A stretch of DNA of 64,000 nt from UBA6623 sp965238125. GTDB taxonomy: Bacteria; Acidobacteriota; Terriglobia; Bryobacterales; UBA6623. The DNA lies in assembly GCA_965238125.1 (NCBI GenBank), contig OZ250179.1, positions 5,518,001 through 5,582,000 on the forward strand, read 5' to 3'. Each line of letters begins with the position of its first letter. Positions within the stretch are counted from its first letter, which is position 1. This document shows, one piece after another, positions 1-8,884 of the stretch. Made by a program: the position numbers and the translations under genes. The notes beneath the pieces are model-generated. The model saw only the letters and a program-made list of their open reading frames with translations, was not told the origin of the DNA and searched no databases.

Positions 1-264
1 CATGCGCTCCCGGGACTGGAAAGTCCCGGCCGTTGCCGCAGTTCTAGTTGGGGCTGCGTCGAGGATGCGAAACCACGCCCGGCGCGGTTCACATAAGTCT
101 CTTAGAACTAATAAGATACTCCGCCATGTCGCGGACTTTTCCGGATCGTTTCACAGCCTTTCGGGTCCCGGCTAATCGGTGCGGCAAGAAGGAATCGGCT
201 GATGTCGATTGATCTTCTTCAGAATGTGCGCTTTAGCGTCGATCACCTAGTATATCATTAAGTT
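1..264. other. Intergenic edge with short hairpin
   Basis: No gene is recognisable before the oxidase gene that starts at 265. An 8-bp perfect stem (CCGGGACT, 10-17; AGTCCCGG, 22-29) with loop GGAA lies at the very left edge. It has no T-run, so it looks more like a short palindromic repeat or RNA hairpin than a clear terminator. Confidence 0.3.
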
Positions 265-1698
265 GTGATTTCCTCGGAAGCGATCTCTGAACTGCGGCAA
301 CTGTTGGGTGAGCGCGGCGTACTCGACCGTTCGCAAGACCTGCTGCTCTATGAGTTCGACGGCAGCATCGAAAAGGGTCGTCCCGAATGCGTCGTCTTCC
401 CGACCTCGACCGAGGATGTTGTCGGGGTCGTCAAAGTGGCCCGGAAATACGAACTGCCGCTGGTCGGCCGCGGCGCGGGTACGGGCCTGAGCGGGGGAGC
501 GATCCCGACCGAGGGCGGGATGATGATCGCCTTCGCGCGGATGAACAAGATTCTCGAAATCGATCTCGAAAACGAATACGCCGTTGTTCAACCCGGCGTC
601 GTCAACCTCGACATCACGACCGCCGTCAAGGGAGACGGTTACTACTACGCGCCCGATCCCTCAAGCCAAAAGGCCTGCACGATCGGGGGAAACGTGTCGG
701 AGAACGCCGGTGGTCCCCACACGTTGGCCTACGGGGTGACGACGAATCATGTTCTCGGCATCGAAGTCGTGCTCCCCGACGGAACCTTGGTCGAAATCGG
801 CGGGCCGGAAGCCGACCGACCCGGCTACGATCTGCGCGGTCTGCTGACGGGCTCGGAAGGCACGATGGTGCTGCTTACCAAGGTTATCGTGCGGCTGATG
901 CGGTCTCCCGAAGCCGTCAAGACGCTGCTGGCCGTCTATGACGAGCCCGAGGACGCCGCCACCACGATTGCCTCGTTTACGGCCCGATCGATTGTCCCCG
1001 CGGCAGTCGAAATGCTCGACGGCGTGATGCTTCGAATGGTCGAGGAAGCCACGCACGCCGGCTTTCCGATGGACGCCAACGCAGTTTTGCTGATCGAGGT
1101 CGAAGGCCTCACCGAAGCCGTCGAGGAGCAAGCAGAGCAGATTCTGGAAATCTGCCGTGAGTCGAAGGCCCGCGAAGTGAAGATCGCGCAATCGGAGCAG
1201 GAACGCGAACTGTTGTGGAAAGGCCGCAAGAACGCCTTCGGAGCAGTCGGCCGCGTCAGCCCGACGTATTACGTGCAAGACGGGGTCGTGCCGCGCACGC
1301 GGATTGCCGACACGTTGCGGTTCATCCACGAGGTGTCGGAAAAATACGACATTCAGATCAGCAACATCTTCCATGCCGGCGACGGCAACATGCACCCGAT
1401 CTTGCTGTTTGACGACCGCGATCCGGATCAGCTCAAGCGCACCAAGCAGGCCGGAACGGAAATTCTCCAATATTGCATCGAGGTCGGCGGCGCCATCACC
1501 GGCGAGCACGGCGTCGGGATGGAAAAGAACGACCTGATGCCGATGCTGTTCAGCGAAGACAGCCTCGGTATGATGGAGCGCCTGATCAAAGTCTTCAACC
1601 CCGACCGGCGACTGAACCCGGGGAAACTGCTGCCCACCGGCAAAGGCTGCCTGGAGATTCGGCCGATTCCGAGCCGGCACAAAGCGGTGGTTTGGTAA
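265..1698 (+). CDS. glcD: FAD-linked oxidase, glycolate oxidase GlcD-type
   Basis: A 477-residue flavoprotein of the GlcD / D-lactate dehydrogenase family, which oxidises 2-hydroxy acids such as glycolate or D-lactate to 2-oxo acids. The N-terminal PCMH-type FAD-binding domain shows GRGAGTGLSGG at residues 68-78 followed by a conserved TEGG. The C-terminal FAD-oxidase domain ends with GEHGVGMEK, typical of the family. Length is normal for GlcD. The start is a GTG at 265 with no strong Shine-Dalgarno; no in-frame ATG lies nearby. The usual partners GlcE and GlcF are not adjacent, since the next genes are convergent. The exact hydroxy-acid substrate cannot be told from sequence alone. Confidence 0.9.
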   Translation: MISSEAISELRQLLGERGVLDRSQDLLLYEFDGSIEKGRPECVVFPTSTEDVVGVVKVARKYELPLVGRGAGTGLSGGAIPTEGGMMIAFARMNKILEIDLENEYAVVQPGVVNLDITTAVKGDGYYYAPDPSSQKACTIGGNVSENAGGPHTLAYGVTTNHVLGIEVVLPDGTLVEIGGPEADRPGYDLRGLLTGSEGTMVLLTKVIVRLMRSPEAVKTLLAVYDEPEDAATTIASFTARSIVPAAVEMLDGVMLRMVEEATHAGFPMDANAVLLIEVEGLTEAVEEQAEQILEICRESKAREVKIAQSEQERELLWKGRKNAFGAVGRVSPTYYVQDGVVPRTRIADTLRFIHEVSEKYDIQISNIFHAGDGNMHPILLFDDRDPDQLKRTKQAGTEILQYCIEVGGAITGEHGVGMEKNDLMPMLFSEDSLGMMERLIKVFNPDRRLNPGKLLPTGKGCLEIRPIPSRHKAVVW

Positions 1699-1888
1699 AG
1701 GGAACCGGGAACGCCGGGAAACCCTCCCCAATGCCGCGGTCCCCGACGTGGCGTGAGCGTCCACGCTTGCCGCGACCGATTCATCGGTTCGTATCTGACA
1801 ATTCGCGAATCTCTCAAAGAGGCGTAAGGTACACCCCAATGACTCGGGGTCCGGCCGCCGGCGCCTCCCGCCACGGCTCCGCGGATTC

Positions 1889-4147
1889 CTACGACCAGCT
1901 CAAGTCCGTCTTCGACAACGGCAGCTCGCGCACCCTCTTCCCCGTCGCGGCGAAAATGGCGTTCGTGATCGCCGGGGCGACCGGCGGCACGCCTGGTTCA
2001 CCCACGCCGGCGGGCGCGGCGTCGTTTTCGACAATGTGGACGTTGGTCTGAACCGGCGCTTCGTTGATGCGCGGCATCAGGTGGTCCATGAAATTGCTTT
2101 GGACGACCGCGCCGTCCTTGACCGTGATCTCGCTCATCATCGTAAGCCCGGCGCCGAAGACGGCCGCGCCCTCCATCTGTGAGATCACACGGTCTTTGTT
2201 GACGTAGAGCCCGCAATCCACCGCCATTTCGACGCGCGGAATGCTCAACTTCCCGGCCTTCGAAACGTCGACCTCGACCGCCGCCGCCACATAGGTCAAA
2301 AAGCTGCGGTGGACCGCCAACCCCAGCCCGCGCCCCTTGGGCAGCTTGCGTCCCCAACCGATTTTGTCGGCAGCGAGCTTGAGCGTTGACGCCAAGCGGG
2401 CGGTGTCGACCGGATAAATCTCGAGCGACTGGTCGTAGTTGGGGTATTCCACCTTACTCATGTCGACATGGCGCGGCTTGCCGATCAAATCGAGCATGTA
2501 GTCGAGCGAGTCGCGCCCGGCCAGATGAGCCAACTCGTCGGCAAACGAGTGAATGGCAAACGCGTGGTAGATGTTGGCCACCGAACGCAGCCAGCCGACG
2601 CGCACATGGGTTTTCGCGTCGCCGACTTCCACGCGCAGGTTGGGCACTTTGAACGCCAGGTCCGAGAAGCCTAGGCCCAACTCGCCCGCTCCGCCGCGGG
2701 CGCTGCTGTCATCGAAGATCCAGCCGATCGTCGGGAAGACGGTGCGTTGCCGCCAAGCCGTCGGACGTCCCTTGGAATCGACGGCGGCTTTTAAGTTCAG
2801 CGCCGCGCAAGCGTGGTAGTAGTCGTGGCGCATGTCATCTTCGCGGGTCCAGATCACGCGCACCGGGACATCGCCCAACTTGCGCGAAAGAATGGCCGCC
2901 TCGGCGCAATAGTCCGGCTTCGACTTGCGCCCGAACCCGCCGCCGAGCAAAGTGACGCGACAAATGACGTTCTTCTTGTCGACGCCGAGTGCCTTGGCTA
3001 TTTCGTCACGCGCGGCTTGGGGATTCTGCGTTGGCGCCCAGGCCTCGCACTTGTCGCCGGTCACGTGCGCCAGGGCCGAAACCGGTTCCATGGCGGCGTG
3101 CGCCAGGTGCGGAGTGTAGTATTCCGCCTCGTGCGTCTTGGCGTCGGAGGAAAAGACCTCATCGACATCGCCTTCTTCGCGAACGACGGTCCCGGGCTTT
3201 CGCGCGGTTTCTTCGATCTGTTTGCGGTAGGTGTCGGAGTTGTAGACGGTGTTCCCACCCTTGTCCCAGTCGATCTTGAGCTTCTTGCGTCCCTGTAGGA
3301 CGGCCCATGTACTGTTGCCGATGACGGCCACGCCGCCCAGCGCTTGGAAGCCCAAGGGCGGTTTCGCCGCCGGGATTTCAACGACCTTTTCGACGCCCGC
3401 CACCTTCAGGGCATCTTTCGCGTCGAAGGATTTCACCTTGCCGCCGACCACCGGGCAATGCTCGATGCTCGCGAACTTCATGCCGTCGAGCTTCACGTCG
3501 AGGCCGAACTTCCCCTTGCCGGTGACGATGTCGCCGAGGTCGGTGACCGACATCCCGGTACCGACGTAGCGCCAGTCTTTCTTGTCCTTGAACGTCAGCT
3601 CTTTTTCCGCCGGCACGGGCAGGTCGGCGGCGGCTTTGGCCAACTCGCCGAAGCCAAGTTTCTTGCCCGACTTGTGGACGACAAAGTGATTCTTTGCCGT
3701 GCACTCGTCAATGCTGACGCCCCAGCGTTTGGCGGCGGCGGTTTCGAGCATTTGACGGGCCGAAGCCCCGGCGACGCGCATGGTCTGGTAGAAGTTGCGT
3801 ACCGAGCGCGAACCATCGGTGTTCTGCGAGCCGTATTTTTCGTCGCCGATGGCTTGTTCGATCGAAACGCGTTTCCAATCGGCTTCCATCTCGTCGGCGA
3901 TGATCATTGGCAGACTGGTACGGCTGCCCGTACCCATCTCCGAGCGATGCGCCACGATCGTGAGGTCGCCGCTGGGCTGAATGGCGAGCCAAACGTTCGG
4001 TTTGAACAACGAATCGGCGTGCGATCCGGCCTCGGCGGCCGCCCCTCGAAGCGGCTCGGGGATGATCTGCATGCCAAGCACGAAGCCGCCCGCGCCGGCA
4101 AGACCTTTGAGAAATCCTCTGCGACTGACGTTTTCGATTCTGCTCAT
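1889..4147 (-). CDS. Molybdopterin-binding subunit, IorB-like (xanthine dehydrogenase family)
   Basis: Large catalytic subunit of a xanthine oxidase-family molybdenum hydroxylase, closest in layout to isoquinoline 1-oxidoreductase beta or aldehyde dehydrogenase large subunits. It begins with a Tat signal (SRRGFLKG, twin Arg at residues 9-10), so the complex is probably exported folded. Near the C-terminus GVGEPG carries the expected catalytic Glu. A longer frame opens at 4204, but the ATG at 4147 is preferred: it follows a GGAGG Shine-Dalgarno and overlaps the stop of the upstream 2Fe-2S subunit by four bases (ATGA), showing translational coupling. About 752 residues, normal for the family. 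No cytochrome c partner gene is adjacent. Substrate is unknown. Confidence 0.88.
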   Translation of the reverse strand: MSRIENVSRRGFLKGLAGAGGFVLGMQIIPEPLRGAAAEAGSHADSLFKPNVWLAIQPSGDLTIVAHRSEMGTGSRTSLPMIIADEMEADWKRVSIEQAIGDEKYGSQNTDGSRSVRNFYQTMRVAGASARQMLETAAAKRWGVSIDECTAKNHFVVHKSGKKLGFGELAKAAADLPVPAEKELTFKDKKDWRYVGTGMSVTDLGDIVTGKGKFGLDVKLDGMKFASIEHCPVVGGKVKSFDAKDALKVAGVEKVVEIPAAKPPLGFQALGGVAVIGNSTWAVLQGRKKLKIDWDKGGNTVYNSDTYRKQIEETARKPGTVVREEGDVDEVFSSDAKTHEAEYYTPHLAHAAMEPVSALAHVTGDKCEAWAPTQNPQAARDEIAKALGVDKKNVICRVTLLGGGFGRKSKPDYCAEAAILSRKLGDVPVRVIWTREDDMRHDYYHACAALNLKAAVDSKGRPTAWRQRTVFPTIGWIFDDSSARGGAGELGLGFSDLAFKVPNLRVEVGDAKTHVRVGWLRSVANIYHAFAIHSFADELAHLAGRDSLDYMLDLIGKPRHVDMSKVEYPNYDQSLEIYPVDTARLASTLKLAADKIGWGRKLPKGRGLGLAVHRSFLTYVAAAVEVDVSKAGKLSIPRVEMAVDCGLYVNKDRVISQMEGAAVFGAGLTMMSEITVKDGAVVQSNFMDHLMPRINEAPVQTNVHIVENDAAPAGVGEPGVPPVAPAITNAIFAATGKRVRELPLSKTDLSWS

Positions 4148-4608
4148 GCCAATTCCTCCGCCGCCGTCTTGATCGCCGCGCGAATGCGCTGATAGGTTCC
4201 GCAACGGCAGATATTGCCGCTCATGGCGCTGTCGATCTCGTCATCACTGGGTTTGCTGTTGTCGGCCAGCAGTGCCGCCGCGGACATGATCTGCCCCGGC
4301 TGGCAGTAGCCGCATTGGGGAACATCATGTTCCATCCAGGCCTTTTGAACGACGTGGTCGCCGTCCTTGCTGAGGCCCTCGATCGTAGTGATCTCAGCCC
4401 CTTCCAAACTGCCGACGGTCGTAATGCAAGAGCGCACCGCCGCGCCGTTTTGGTGGACCGTGCAGGCGCCGCAAAGGCCGACGCCGCAACCGAACTTCGA
4501 GCCGGTCAGCTCGAGTTCGTCGCGCAGGTACCACAACAAAGGTGTTTGCGGGTCGCCGTCAAATTCTCGGGCGACCCCGTTGACTCGAAGTTTAATCATG
4601 GTAGACAC
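4144..4608 (-). CDS. 2Fe-2S subunit, IorA-like
   Basis: A 154-residue small subunit that passes electrons from the molybdenum subunit encoded immediately downstream. The N-terminal plant-type ferredoxin fold has [11 protein letters not shown] plus a later Cys for cluster one. The C-terminal helical domain has CGYCQPGQ and CRCGTYQR for cluster two, so all eight Cys ligands are present. The start is GTG 4608 or ATG 4599; the ribosome-binding site is weak in both cases. The gene overlaps the molybdenum subunit by four bases and the two form one operon. Confidence 0.9.
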   Translation of the reverse strand: MSTMIKLRVNGVAREFDGDPQTPLLWYLRDELELTGSKFGCGVGLCGACTVHQNGAAVRSCITTVGSLEGAEITTIEGLSKDGDHVVQKAWMEHDVPQCGYCQPGQIMSAAALLADNSKPSDDEIDSAMSGNICRCGTYQRIRAAIKTAAEELA

Positions 4609-4795
4609 CGTGTAAGCGGAATAGGGGGATTGTAGCAGGGTTAGGGGGATGTGGAACAGGGAGTGGTGCGGTCCGCGGATTTTCCGATCATAGGCGCGCA
4701 GCTACGTTGCCCCCGATTCGGCGCGAGGCTGGTTGCGGGCTCCGTCCCCGAATCCCCCCAAATCCCCGCGTCCCCGGCGACCTTTTTTGCGAAGC

Positions 4796-5308
4796 TTACT
4801 TGCCCGTTCCGATCATCTCTTGGAGCTTTTGTTCTAAGAGTTGGTCTGTGATGCCGACCTTGTTGCGAACCGGCGTAACGATCTCTTCAAGACGTTCATC
4901 GGAGGCTTCGAAACAAGCGCGGCATTCATCGACTTCGCTGATCATTTGGTCACGACCAGCTGAGGTCGTGAGTTCTACTGCCCGTTCACGAAAGAAGTCG
5001 TGCGCCAGCCAGTTGCGCCTTCTCAGCGCGTCCCGTAAGCGAACCTCCAGATCGGATGGCACCTCCGTTACAGAGCGGAGGTTCTGGATCATACGGCCCA
5101 TGGTCGCCTCAAAATGGTGCCCCATGAAAGCCTCTACGATTGATTCCCATTCATCTTGCGATGAAACGTTGTGACGCCGCGTCGGAATGAGATCAAGGAT
5201 CAAGAGCGCGTTGACGATGCTGTGCTCGAGAACTTGCGCGTGATAGAACGCCAGCCCGAATCGGGCATAGACTTCCTTTACCTCCTCGGCTAGGACGTCG
5301 TCCGGCAT
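4796..5308 (-). CDS. Small helical protein with HEPN-like RNxxxH motif
   Basis: A 170-residue, charged, probably all-helical protein of unknown role. Residues 96-104 read RRRNWLAHD, which contains R-N-x-x-x-H (R98 to H103), the spacing seen in HEPN-domain ribonucleases and their relatives; nearby DFFRERA is also common in such proteins. The ATG at 5308 follows an AGGAG ribosome-binding site, which supports this start. No nucleotidyltransferase or other toxin-antitoxin partner is adjacent; the gene lies between the Mo oxidoreductase and the RAYT repeat zone. RNase activity is inferred from the motif only; a structural, non-catalytic role is equally possible. Confidence 0.7.
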   Translation of the reverse strand: MPDDVLAEEVKEVYARFGLAFYHAQVLEHSIVNALLILDLIPTRRHNVSSQDEWESIVEAFMGHHFEATMGRMIQNLRSVTEVPSDLEVRLRDALRRRNWLAHDFFRERAVELTTSAGRDQMISEVDECRACFEASDERLEEIVTPVRNKVGITDQLLEQKLQEMIGTGK

Positions 5309-5479
5309 AGCGATCTCCTACTCTTCCGAAAGACTGACAAAGACTCGCCCGATGAGTCGCGTCAATCCCTTCGGCCCGCCAATCGGGGGGAGATTCCGGC
5401 ACTGACGACTCCGCTCAAAAGGGCCGCCGCTATGGCGCGTGAACTCCTTAGAATCATTCTCTCAAAGGCCCAAAGGGGA

Positions 5480-5591
5480 CGGCGGAGATCGGGAGGCGGC
5501 GATCGGTGAGACGAAGATCGGAGAAGATCGGTGGGGAGAAGATCGGTGGAGAATCGGGGGGAGATCGGGGGAGATCGGAGATCGGTGACAG
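5480..5591 (+). repeat. GATCGG-rich array left of RAYT gene
   Basis: About 110 bp of imperfect tandem units built on GGAGATCGG / GAAGATCGGTG directly before the RAYT gene. The last 15 bases (GGAGATCGGTGACAG, 5577-5591) are exactly inverted at 6332-6346 beyond the gene, so the transposase lies between inverted copies of the same array. Confidence 0.8.
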
Positions 5592-5625
5592 GCAGCTAAC
5601 TGTGGTAATCTGACCTCACCACGAC

Positions 5626-6294
5626 ATGTCACGCCAAGCCCGGGTGGTGGCGGAGGGCGTTCCGCACCACATCACCCAGAGGGGCAACAACCGCCAGGAC
5701 GTCTTCCTGCTCGACGAAGACCGGCGGTTCTACATCGAAGCTTTACGCGCGCAATCCGAGCAGCACGGCCTGGCCATCTTGGGCTACTGCTTGACGACGA
5801 ACCACGTCCATTTGGTCGCCATACCGAAGCACGCGACGTCGCTCGCCCGAGCCGTCGGCCGCGCCCATTGGTGCTACTCAATTCGCTTCAACAAACAATA
5901 CGGCCGGAATGGTCATTTGTGGCAGAACCGCTTTTATTCCTGTCCCTTAGGCCCCACACACCTGGTCACGGCGTTGGCCTACGTTGACCTGAATCCGGTC
6001 CGCGCGGGCATCGTCGGCGAAGGACCCAAGTACCCTTGGTCGAGCGCCTCGGCGCATTGCGGAGACGCCATGAGCGACCGCTTGATTGACCCCGGGGAAT
6101 GGCGCCGCATGGGCTTGGCGAGCGATTGGGAACAGCATCTGACGGCCGAGTCGACGGGCGAGCGCGCCGCCGAAGTGCGGCAAGCGACCTATTCCGGGCT
6201 GCCGTTGGGGGACCAACAATTCATCGAACAGATGGAAGCGCGACAGGGCAGGCGCTTGCGGCCACTCCCTCCAGGGCCGCGCCGAAGGTGCTGA
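5626..6294 (+). CDS. REP-associated tyrosine transposase (RAYT), Y1 HUH family
   Basis: A 222-residue IS200-like (Y1) transposase of the RAYT group, single-strand nucleases that act on REP-type palindromes. The opening ARVVAEGVPHHITQRGNNRQ is the family hallmark. The HUH metal motif is HVH at residues 60-62 (TTNHVHLV). GRNGHLWQNRFY and AYVDLNPVRAGIV follow as expected, and the C-terminal tail is basic. Length is normal and no lesion is seen. The flanking GATCGG arrays are mutually inverted and are the likely cognate sites. Two decayed relatives of this gene lie 0.3 and 2.7 kb downstream; their N-termini begin MPRAARVV instead of MSRQARVV, so they come from a related but different RAYT. Confidence 0.92.
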   Translation: MSRQARVVAEGVPHHITQRGNNRQDVFLLDEDRRFYIEALRAQSEQHGLAILGYCLTTNHVHLVAIPKHATSLARAVGRAHWCYSIRFNKQYGRNGHLWQNRFYSCPLGPTHLVTALAYVDLNPVRAGIVGEGPKYPWSSASAHCGDAMSDRLIDPGEWRRMGLASDWEQHLTAESTGERAAEVRQATYSGLPLGDQQFIEQMEARQGRRLRPLPPGPRRRC

Positions 6295-6331
6295 AATCCG
6301 CCGCCGGAGGCATGTGACCTGGGTTACGTGG

Positions 6332-6409
6332 CTGTCACCGATCTCCCCTCCCTCCCCCGATCTCCCCTCACCGATCTCCCCCGATCTCCCACCGATCTCC
6401 CACCCATAT
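6332..6409 (-). repeat. Inverted GATCGG array right of RAYT gene
   Basis: About 80 bp of CCGATCTCCC units, the reverse complement of the array at 5480-5591. It opens with the exact inverted 15-mer CTGTCACCGATCTCC (6332-6346). Array plus gene plus array spans about 0.93 kb and could be one mobile unit. Confidence 0.8.
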
Positions 6410-6470
6410 AATGGATGTGCGCATGGTGGATCCCGCCAATCAGAACACGGACTTGATATTTGACCCATCA

Positions 6471-6573
6471 CGGGGAGTTACGGGGAGTTCCGGGGAGTTC
6501 CGGGGAGTTCCGGGGAGTTGGGGAGTTGGGGAGTTGGGGAGTTGGGGAGTTCGGGGACGGAGCCCGAACTCTG
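6471..6573 (+). repeat. GGGGAGTTC tandem array with hairpin
   Basis: Four to five 10-bp units (CGGGGAGTTC) pass into five 8-bp units (GGGGAGTT) and end in a hairpin AGTTCGGG-GACGGAG-CCCGAACT (about 6549-6571). The same hairpin recurs at 8.9, 9.2 and 63.5 kb. The array is continuous with the RAYT relic that follows. Confidence 0.8.
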
Positions 6574-6607
6574 GAGCTGAAGCCGCCGTGCGATAATAGC
6601 GTCGAGA

Positions 6608-6694
6608 ATGCCACGGGCGGCCCGTGTGGTGGCGGAGGGCGTTCCGCACCACATCACCCAACGGGGGAAAGTCGGGGACAGCCGGTTCCTATGA
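6608..6694 (+). pseudogene. RAYT relic, first ~21 codons only
   Basis: Starts MPRAARVVAEGVPHHITQRG, the N-terminus of a RAYT transposase, then loses homology after codon 20 and stops at 6694. The block from the upstream hairpin through this fragment (about 6549-6666) is almost identical to 8917-9042, upstream of the second relic. This copy has therefore lost everything 3' of the conserved start. It is not expected to be functional. Confidence 0.8.
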
Positions 6695-6823
6695 AAACGC
6701 GGTATTCATAATACCGCCATGAAAATTTGGTTCGCCCGCCAGCGGGCACGCACCCTCCAGTTGCCGCTCTTTGGGTCCGAATGTAACATGGACTACACTT
6801 ACTGAGTCTCGCATAATATACTG

Positions 6824-7368
6824 TCAATCGAGACAAAGAGAAGACTGTTTCCAGAAAGCGGTAATCAAGCGCGGTTTGCGGCGCATTCGCCGCAGCGCTT
6901 TGCGGGCGCGCTCGTCGAGTTCCCAGTAGTCCTTCGGGCAGACGTTGGGCAACTCGTGCTGCTTCCAGTACGCCCAAATGTATTCCACCGGGTTCAACTC
7001 CGGCGCATAGGGCGGCAAGTACTCCGTTGCGATGTGATCCTCGGAGAGCTGGATGAACTCCCGCACCAGGCGGCTGCGGTGCGCCAGCAGCCGGTCCCAG
7101 ACGATCAGCAGTGGGCCGTCGATGTGGCGCACCAAAGCCTTCAGGAAGTCGATGACCTCCAGCTCGCCGATCGCGCCGGGATAGAGCCGGAAGTAAAAGT
7201 TGCGCAACGTCAGCCCGGCCGACACCGACAGCTTGTCCCAGTTGAAGTTGAACTCCAACACCGGTGTCTCGCCGCGCGGCGCCCAGGTGCGGCAACGATG
7301 CGGCTTCTGACTCAATCCGCTTTCGTCGATGAAGACGATCGTACGTTCTTCTTTGCGGGCTTTTTTTT
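6824..7368 (-). CDS. IS630 transposase, orfB (catalytic part, made by -1 frameshift)
   Basis: Catalytic DDE half of the transposase. Reading from the A8 slip site, the frame gives IVFIDESGLSQK with the first Asp, then LLIVWDRLLAHRS with the second Asp, then LNPVEYIWAYWKQHEL with the Glu: a complete DDE triad for the IS630 family. The first Asp lies upstream of the first ATG in this frame (7315), so an orfB product made alone would lack it. That is direct evidence that the working protein is the frameshifted fusion with orfA. Confidence 0.85.
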
Positions 7369-7839
7369 AATGGCCGGCCAAGTCTTGCGCTGCCAGCCGC
7401 GGATGGCCTCTTCGTTGCGCTCCCGCGCTTTGCCGACGGGCCGTTGCGGGCTCCAACCGAGCGCCCGCAGGATCTTCCAGACATGGCCCTCGTGATAGCG
7501 CACGCCGAACTCGTCTCCGATCAGACGAGCGACCTGCGGACAGCTCCACAGCGGCGTCGGGAAGCCGTGCGCCTCGGGGCCTTCCAGCAGCAACGCCTCG
7601 AGGCGTTCGAGCTGCGCGGCGTCCAACAGCGGCTTACGGCCGGCGCGGCCGGCCTGGCGCAACCCGGCTTCGCCGTCACGCCGGTATCGTCGCAGCCACT
7701 CGCTGACGCTTTGCCGCGCGACCTTCAATCGCCTCGCTGTCTCGGACTGACTACAGCCTTGCTCGACCAACCGGATCGCTTTGAAACGGCGCTTCTCCAG
7801 GGCCTCGAAATCCCGCCGTACGCCTTTTGTATTTCCCAT
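7312..7839 (-). CDS. IS630 transposase, orfA (DNA-binding part)
   Basis: N-terminal half of the transposase, with two helix-turn-helix segments (QGCSQSETARRLKVARQSVS, then the winged region around SCPQVARLIGDEFGVRYHEG) that bind the terminal repeats. ATG 7839 is taken as the start; a GTG at 7875 is also in frame. The frame ends at 7312, a short way past the A8 run where ribosomes can shift back one base into orfB. Confidence 0.85.
   Translation of the reverse strand: MGNTKGVRRDFEALEKRRFKAIRLVEQGCSQSETARRLKVARQSVSEWLRRYRRDGEAGLRQAGRAGRKPLLDAAQLERLEALLLEGPEAHGFPTPLWSCPQVARLIGDEFGVRYHEGHVWKILRALGWSPQRPVGKARERNEEAIRGWQRKTWPAIKKKPAKKNVRSSSSTKAD
7361..7368 (-). promoter_or_regulatory. A8 slippery site for programmed -1 frameshift
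   Basis: Eight consecutive A on the coding (minus) strand. The zero frame reads ATT AAA AAA AAG CCC; slipping back one base gives AAA GCC CGC AAA GAA GAA, leading directly into the orfB DDE domain. Many IS630 elements use this arrangement. Confidence 0.75.
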
Positions 7840-7975
7840 ACATACAAAGACGTACGTACCCCAAAAAGGTGTCACTTTATTTTGCGAGACTCAATAGGGG
7901 CCTATTTTCAGAAGAGGCTACGACTTTTCGCCCTATCGCCCGGCTGGCTGGGAAAATCGGTGACATCCACCGAAC

Positions 7976-8692
7976 CTACGACGGCATCACCGGCAGGGAC
8001 CCGACGATCGCGCTTTCGTTGTCCGCATTCGCGAGAATTGAGTGCGGATGACCAAATCCTCCCGAAGACTCAGGATTCCCCCCGACATCGTCGGTGAGGT
8101 CGAAAACGATGTTGTCAGGCCTCGCCGGGTCACCGCTGACGCCCCCAGGGACGTGATCCAGGGCAAGATTATTGCGTGTTCGCCAGGCGACGTTGTGGTC
8201 GGCACACGAGCTGTCGCCGCTGACGCCTATCGCTCCCACGAGTTCGCCTTCGCTGTTGTACAGCGCCAGTCCGCCGCCGAAGACATTCACCCCGCCGATT
8301 TTCTTACCGCACATCGGGTCGTTGTCCTGTCCATAGTGTTCGGAGTTGCCCCCGTAAGCTACTTCGGTGTCAACCGGATTGCTGTGTTGCAGGCCGAAGA
8401 GACTTCCTCCGGGTTGCACCGCAGCCCACAGATTGGCGGTGGAGAGAGCCAAGCCAGGCAAACTGAAAGCATTCGCCGTATTGGCCTTTTGTGCGGAAAT
8501 CACGCGGCTACCTGGCCACTGGTCGCCCCTATCATTCCCGGTGAAGGCAACCGCACAGACGATCCCGTCCCGGTCGACGATCGTGGTCCACATGTGCAAA
8601 TTGAAGCCCCCGTTTCCACTTGGCGGACTGCCGACAGCGGCGGAGAGAGTGGCTTTTAGTTCGGAATGACTGGGTAATCCTTCGCAGTTCAT
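7976..8692 (-). CDS. GlcG/HbpS-family heme-binding protein
   Basis: A 238-residue member of the GlcG/HbpS (DUF336) family, small alpha/beta proteins found with glycolate genes or as extracellular heme sensors. The diagnostic stretch is GGLALYNSEGELVGAIGVSG followed by SCADHNVAWRTR, and an earlier ISAQKANTANAF helix is also family-typical. The ATG at 8692 has a good GGAGGAAC ribosome-binding site. No signal peptide is evident. It is longer than the usual ~150 residues, with a Gly/Asp-rich C-terminal extension. The gene stands alone between two mobile elements. Heme binding is inferred from family. Confidence 0.8.
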   Translation of the reverse strand: MNCEGLPSHSELKATLSAAVGSPPSGNGGFNLHMWTTIVDRDGIVCAVAFTGNDRGDQWPGSRVISAQKANTANAFSLPGLALSTANLWAAVQPGGSLFGLQHSNPVDTEVAYGGNSEHYGQDNDPMCGKKIGGVNVFGGGLALYNSEGELVGAIGVSGDSSCADHNVAWRTRNNLALDHVPGGVSGDPARPDNIVFDLTDDVGGNPESSGGFGHPHSILANADNESAIVGSLPVMPS

Positions 8693-8884
8693 CGTTCCTC
8701 CCGTTTTGTGTCACGTGACGAAAGAGACTTTCCTCGCCATTGTCTTGAGAGAAGTTCTTCGATCGTTAGGATACACAACTTCCCGCTCGAACACAACGAA
8801 AACAACTACATGCAGTTCCTTCAACATTAGCTGTTGATCTTGGGGGGCGCCCCAGGCACGATGCATCCAGGTGACGTCGAGTTC

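Larger units (their letters stand above)
6800..7896 (-). mobile_element. IS630-family insertion sequence with TA target duplication
   Basis: Element of about 1.09 kb. The ends carry inverted TGAGTCTCGC (6803-6812) and GCGAGACTCA (7884-7893), and similarity continues inward for several more bases. A TA dinucleotide lies outside each end (6800-6801 and 7895-7896), the hallmark target duplication of IS630/Tc1 elements. It contains orfA and orfB read as one product through a -1 shift. The ends look intact and the element may be active. Confidence 0.85.

Noticed and set aside
661..1839. Long open frame antisense to the GlcD gene
   Set aside because: Composition follows the codon pattern of the gene on the other strand; no domain, start site or signal is recognisable.
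6471..6573. Possible CRISPR array
   Set aside because: Units are 8-10 bp with no spacers and no cas genes; they are RAYT-associated tandem repeats.
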